Below are positions 63,664 to 64,000 of a DNA stretch of 64,000 nucleotides, piece by piece. The notes under the pieces are model-generated. The model saw only the letters and a list, made by a program, of their open reading frames with translations. It did no database searches and was not told the DNA's origin. The stretch lies in NCBI RefSeq assembly GCF_028728205.1, contig NZ_JAQYUU010000001.1:1229318-1293317 (forward strand), written 5' to 3'. The stretch's first letter is position 1; each line of letters begins with the position of its first letter. Source of the DNA: Clostridium sp. 'White wine YQ' (GTDB lineage Bacteria; Bacillota; Clostridia; Clostridiales; Clostridiaceae). A program made the translations under genes and the position numbers.

Positions 63664-63733
63664 TATAGGGCTTAAGTTTAACTAATAACTGATTCATGTA
63701 AGAACAAGTTAAGTTTCCTATAAAATACCTATG
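63664..63733. repeat. Dispersed palindromic repeat, copy D (inverted)
   Basis: TATAGGGCTTAAGTTTAAC ... TAATAACTGATTC, a 6-base loop, GAACAAGTTAAGTTTCC ... TATAAAATACCTATG. It is the reverse complement arrangement of copies A and B, with a few point changes. Confidence 0.7.
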
Positions 63734-63809
63734 AGTACCAACTGCATAAATGGAATATATATGAAAAATGAACTTATAATTATTTAATTTAAACATAATA
63801 TATTGGACT

Positions 63810-64000
63810 TTATAGAAAGCCTTTTAATTCATCAACATTTCTCTCCTCAAATTTTAATAGTCTATTTGCAACATCAAGAATTTGTTTATCTTGTTGCTTA
63901 TAATCTTTTATTCTCTTTGTAATATCTATAATACCCATGGTACTACCTCTTATTAACATTTCTGCAATATGAGAAGGAGTTTTGTTAACAAGTGTATTTA
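63810..64000 (-). CDS. Partial protein cut by the right edge
   Basis: The C-terminal 62 residues of a protein whose start lies beyond the window. It reads NTLVNKTPSHIAEMLIRGST ... KRIKDYKQQDKQILDVANR ... LLKFEERNVDELKGFL and stops at 63810-63812. It is helical and charged; no membrane segment is seen. I do not recognise the family. Confidence 0.6.
   Translation of the reverse strand, partial: NTLVNKTPSHIAEMLIRGSTMGIIDITKRIKDYKQQDKQILDVANRLLKFEERNVDELKGFL

Noticed and set aside
1..64000. CRISPR array, rRNA or tRNA genes
   Set aside because: No regularly spaced direct repeats and no rRNA or tRNA-like sequence was seen on either strand by eye.

Overview
The window looks like chromosome of a low-GC, anaerobic, endospore-forming Firmicute, most likely Clostridium sensu stricto. 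Supporting this are the AT-rich sequence, strong GGAGG-type ribosome binding sites, the clostridial IspH-ribosomal S1 fusion, the sporulation/segregation genes (dacF-type carboxypeptidase, DUF2953, GerW/YtfJ, ScpA/ScpB) and a large anaerobe oxygen-defence repertoire (rubrerythrin, flavodiiron protein, rubredoxin reductase-like flavoproteins, hemerythrin, Mn catalase). No rRNA, tRNA or CRISPR array was seen.

Layout. 1-12 kb: core genes on the minus strand (ispH-rpsA, cmk, a BaiN-like flavoprotein, an RpiR regulator, an rRNA methylase, a pseudouridine synthase), then endonuclease IV, a PadR regulator, a nucleotidyltransferase and a two-gene flavin/iron-sulfur oxidoreductase operon. 12.0-20.6 kb: an accessory island. 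It holds pseudogenes, including a pair of decayed DUF961 genes of the Tn916 conjugative-element type, and an intact four-gene type II CBASS anti-phage operon on the minus strand: CD-NTase, Cap2 (E2-E1 fusion), Cap3 (JAB protease), and a terminal effector. The effector fuses a calcineurin-like metallophosphoesterase to a SAVED nucleotide sensor. 20.7-29.3 kb: sugar-efflux MFS and ROK regulator with a 38-bp palindromic operator, DUF1540, rubrerythrin, membrane proteins, AraC regulator, LppM-like lipoprotein, IlvE.

29.5-36.1 kb: D-Ala-D-Ala carboxypeptidase, sporulation genes, scpAB, DUF2161 nuclease-fold protein, MATE exporter. 36.2-41.8 kb: two ABC export modules, one with a two-component system and one with a GntR/YtrA regulator whose operator covers its own -10 box. 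42-47.8 kb: tiny membrane proteins, CDF transporter, SIMPL protein, RluF-type synthase, TipAS-type MerR regulator. 47.9-64 kb: a c-di-GMP turnover enzyme, a rubredoxin-reductase-like/flavodiiron operon, flavin-related genes, homocysteine methyltransferase-like protein, glucan phosphorylase, a hemerythrin/soluble chemoreceptor pair, a second rubredoxin-reductase-like paralogue, a Rieske-tailed oxidoreductase, Mn catalase, and a gene cut by the right edge.

The most interesting items are: the CBASS operon with a metallophosphoesterase-SAVED effector, and a decayed second JAB copy inside it; the Tn916-type fossil beside it; a dispersed palindromic repeat family (four copies, 37-104 bp); and a GC-rich, pseudoknot-capable candidate RNA between glgP and the hemerythrin gene.
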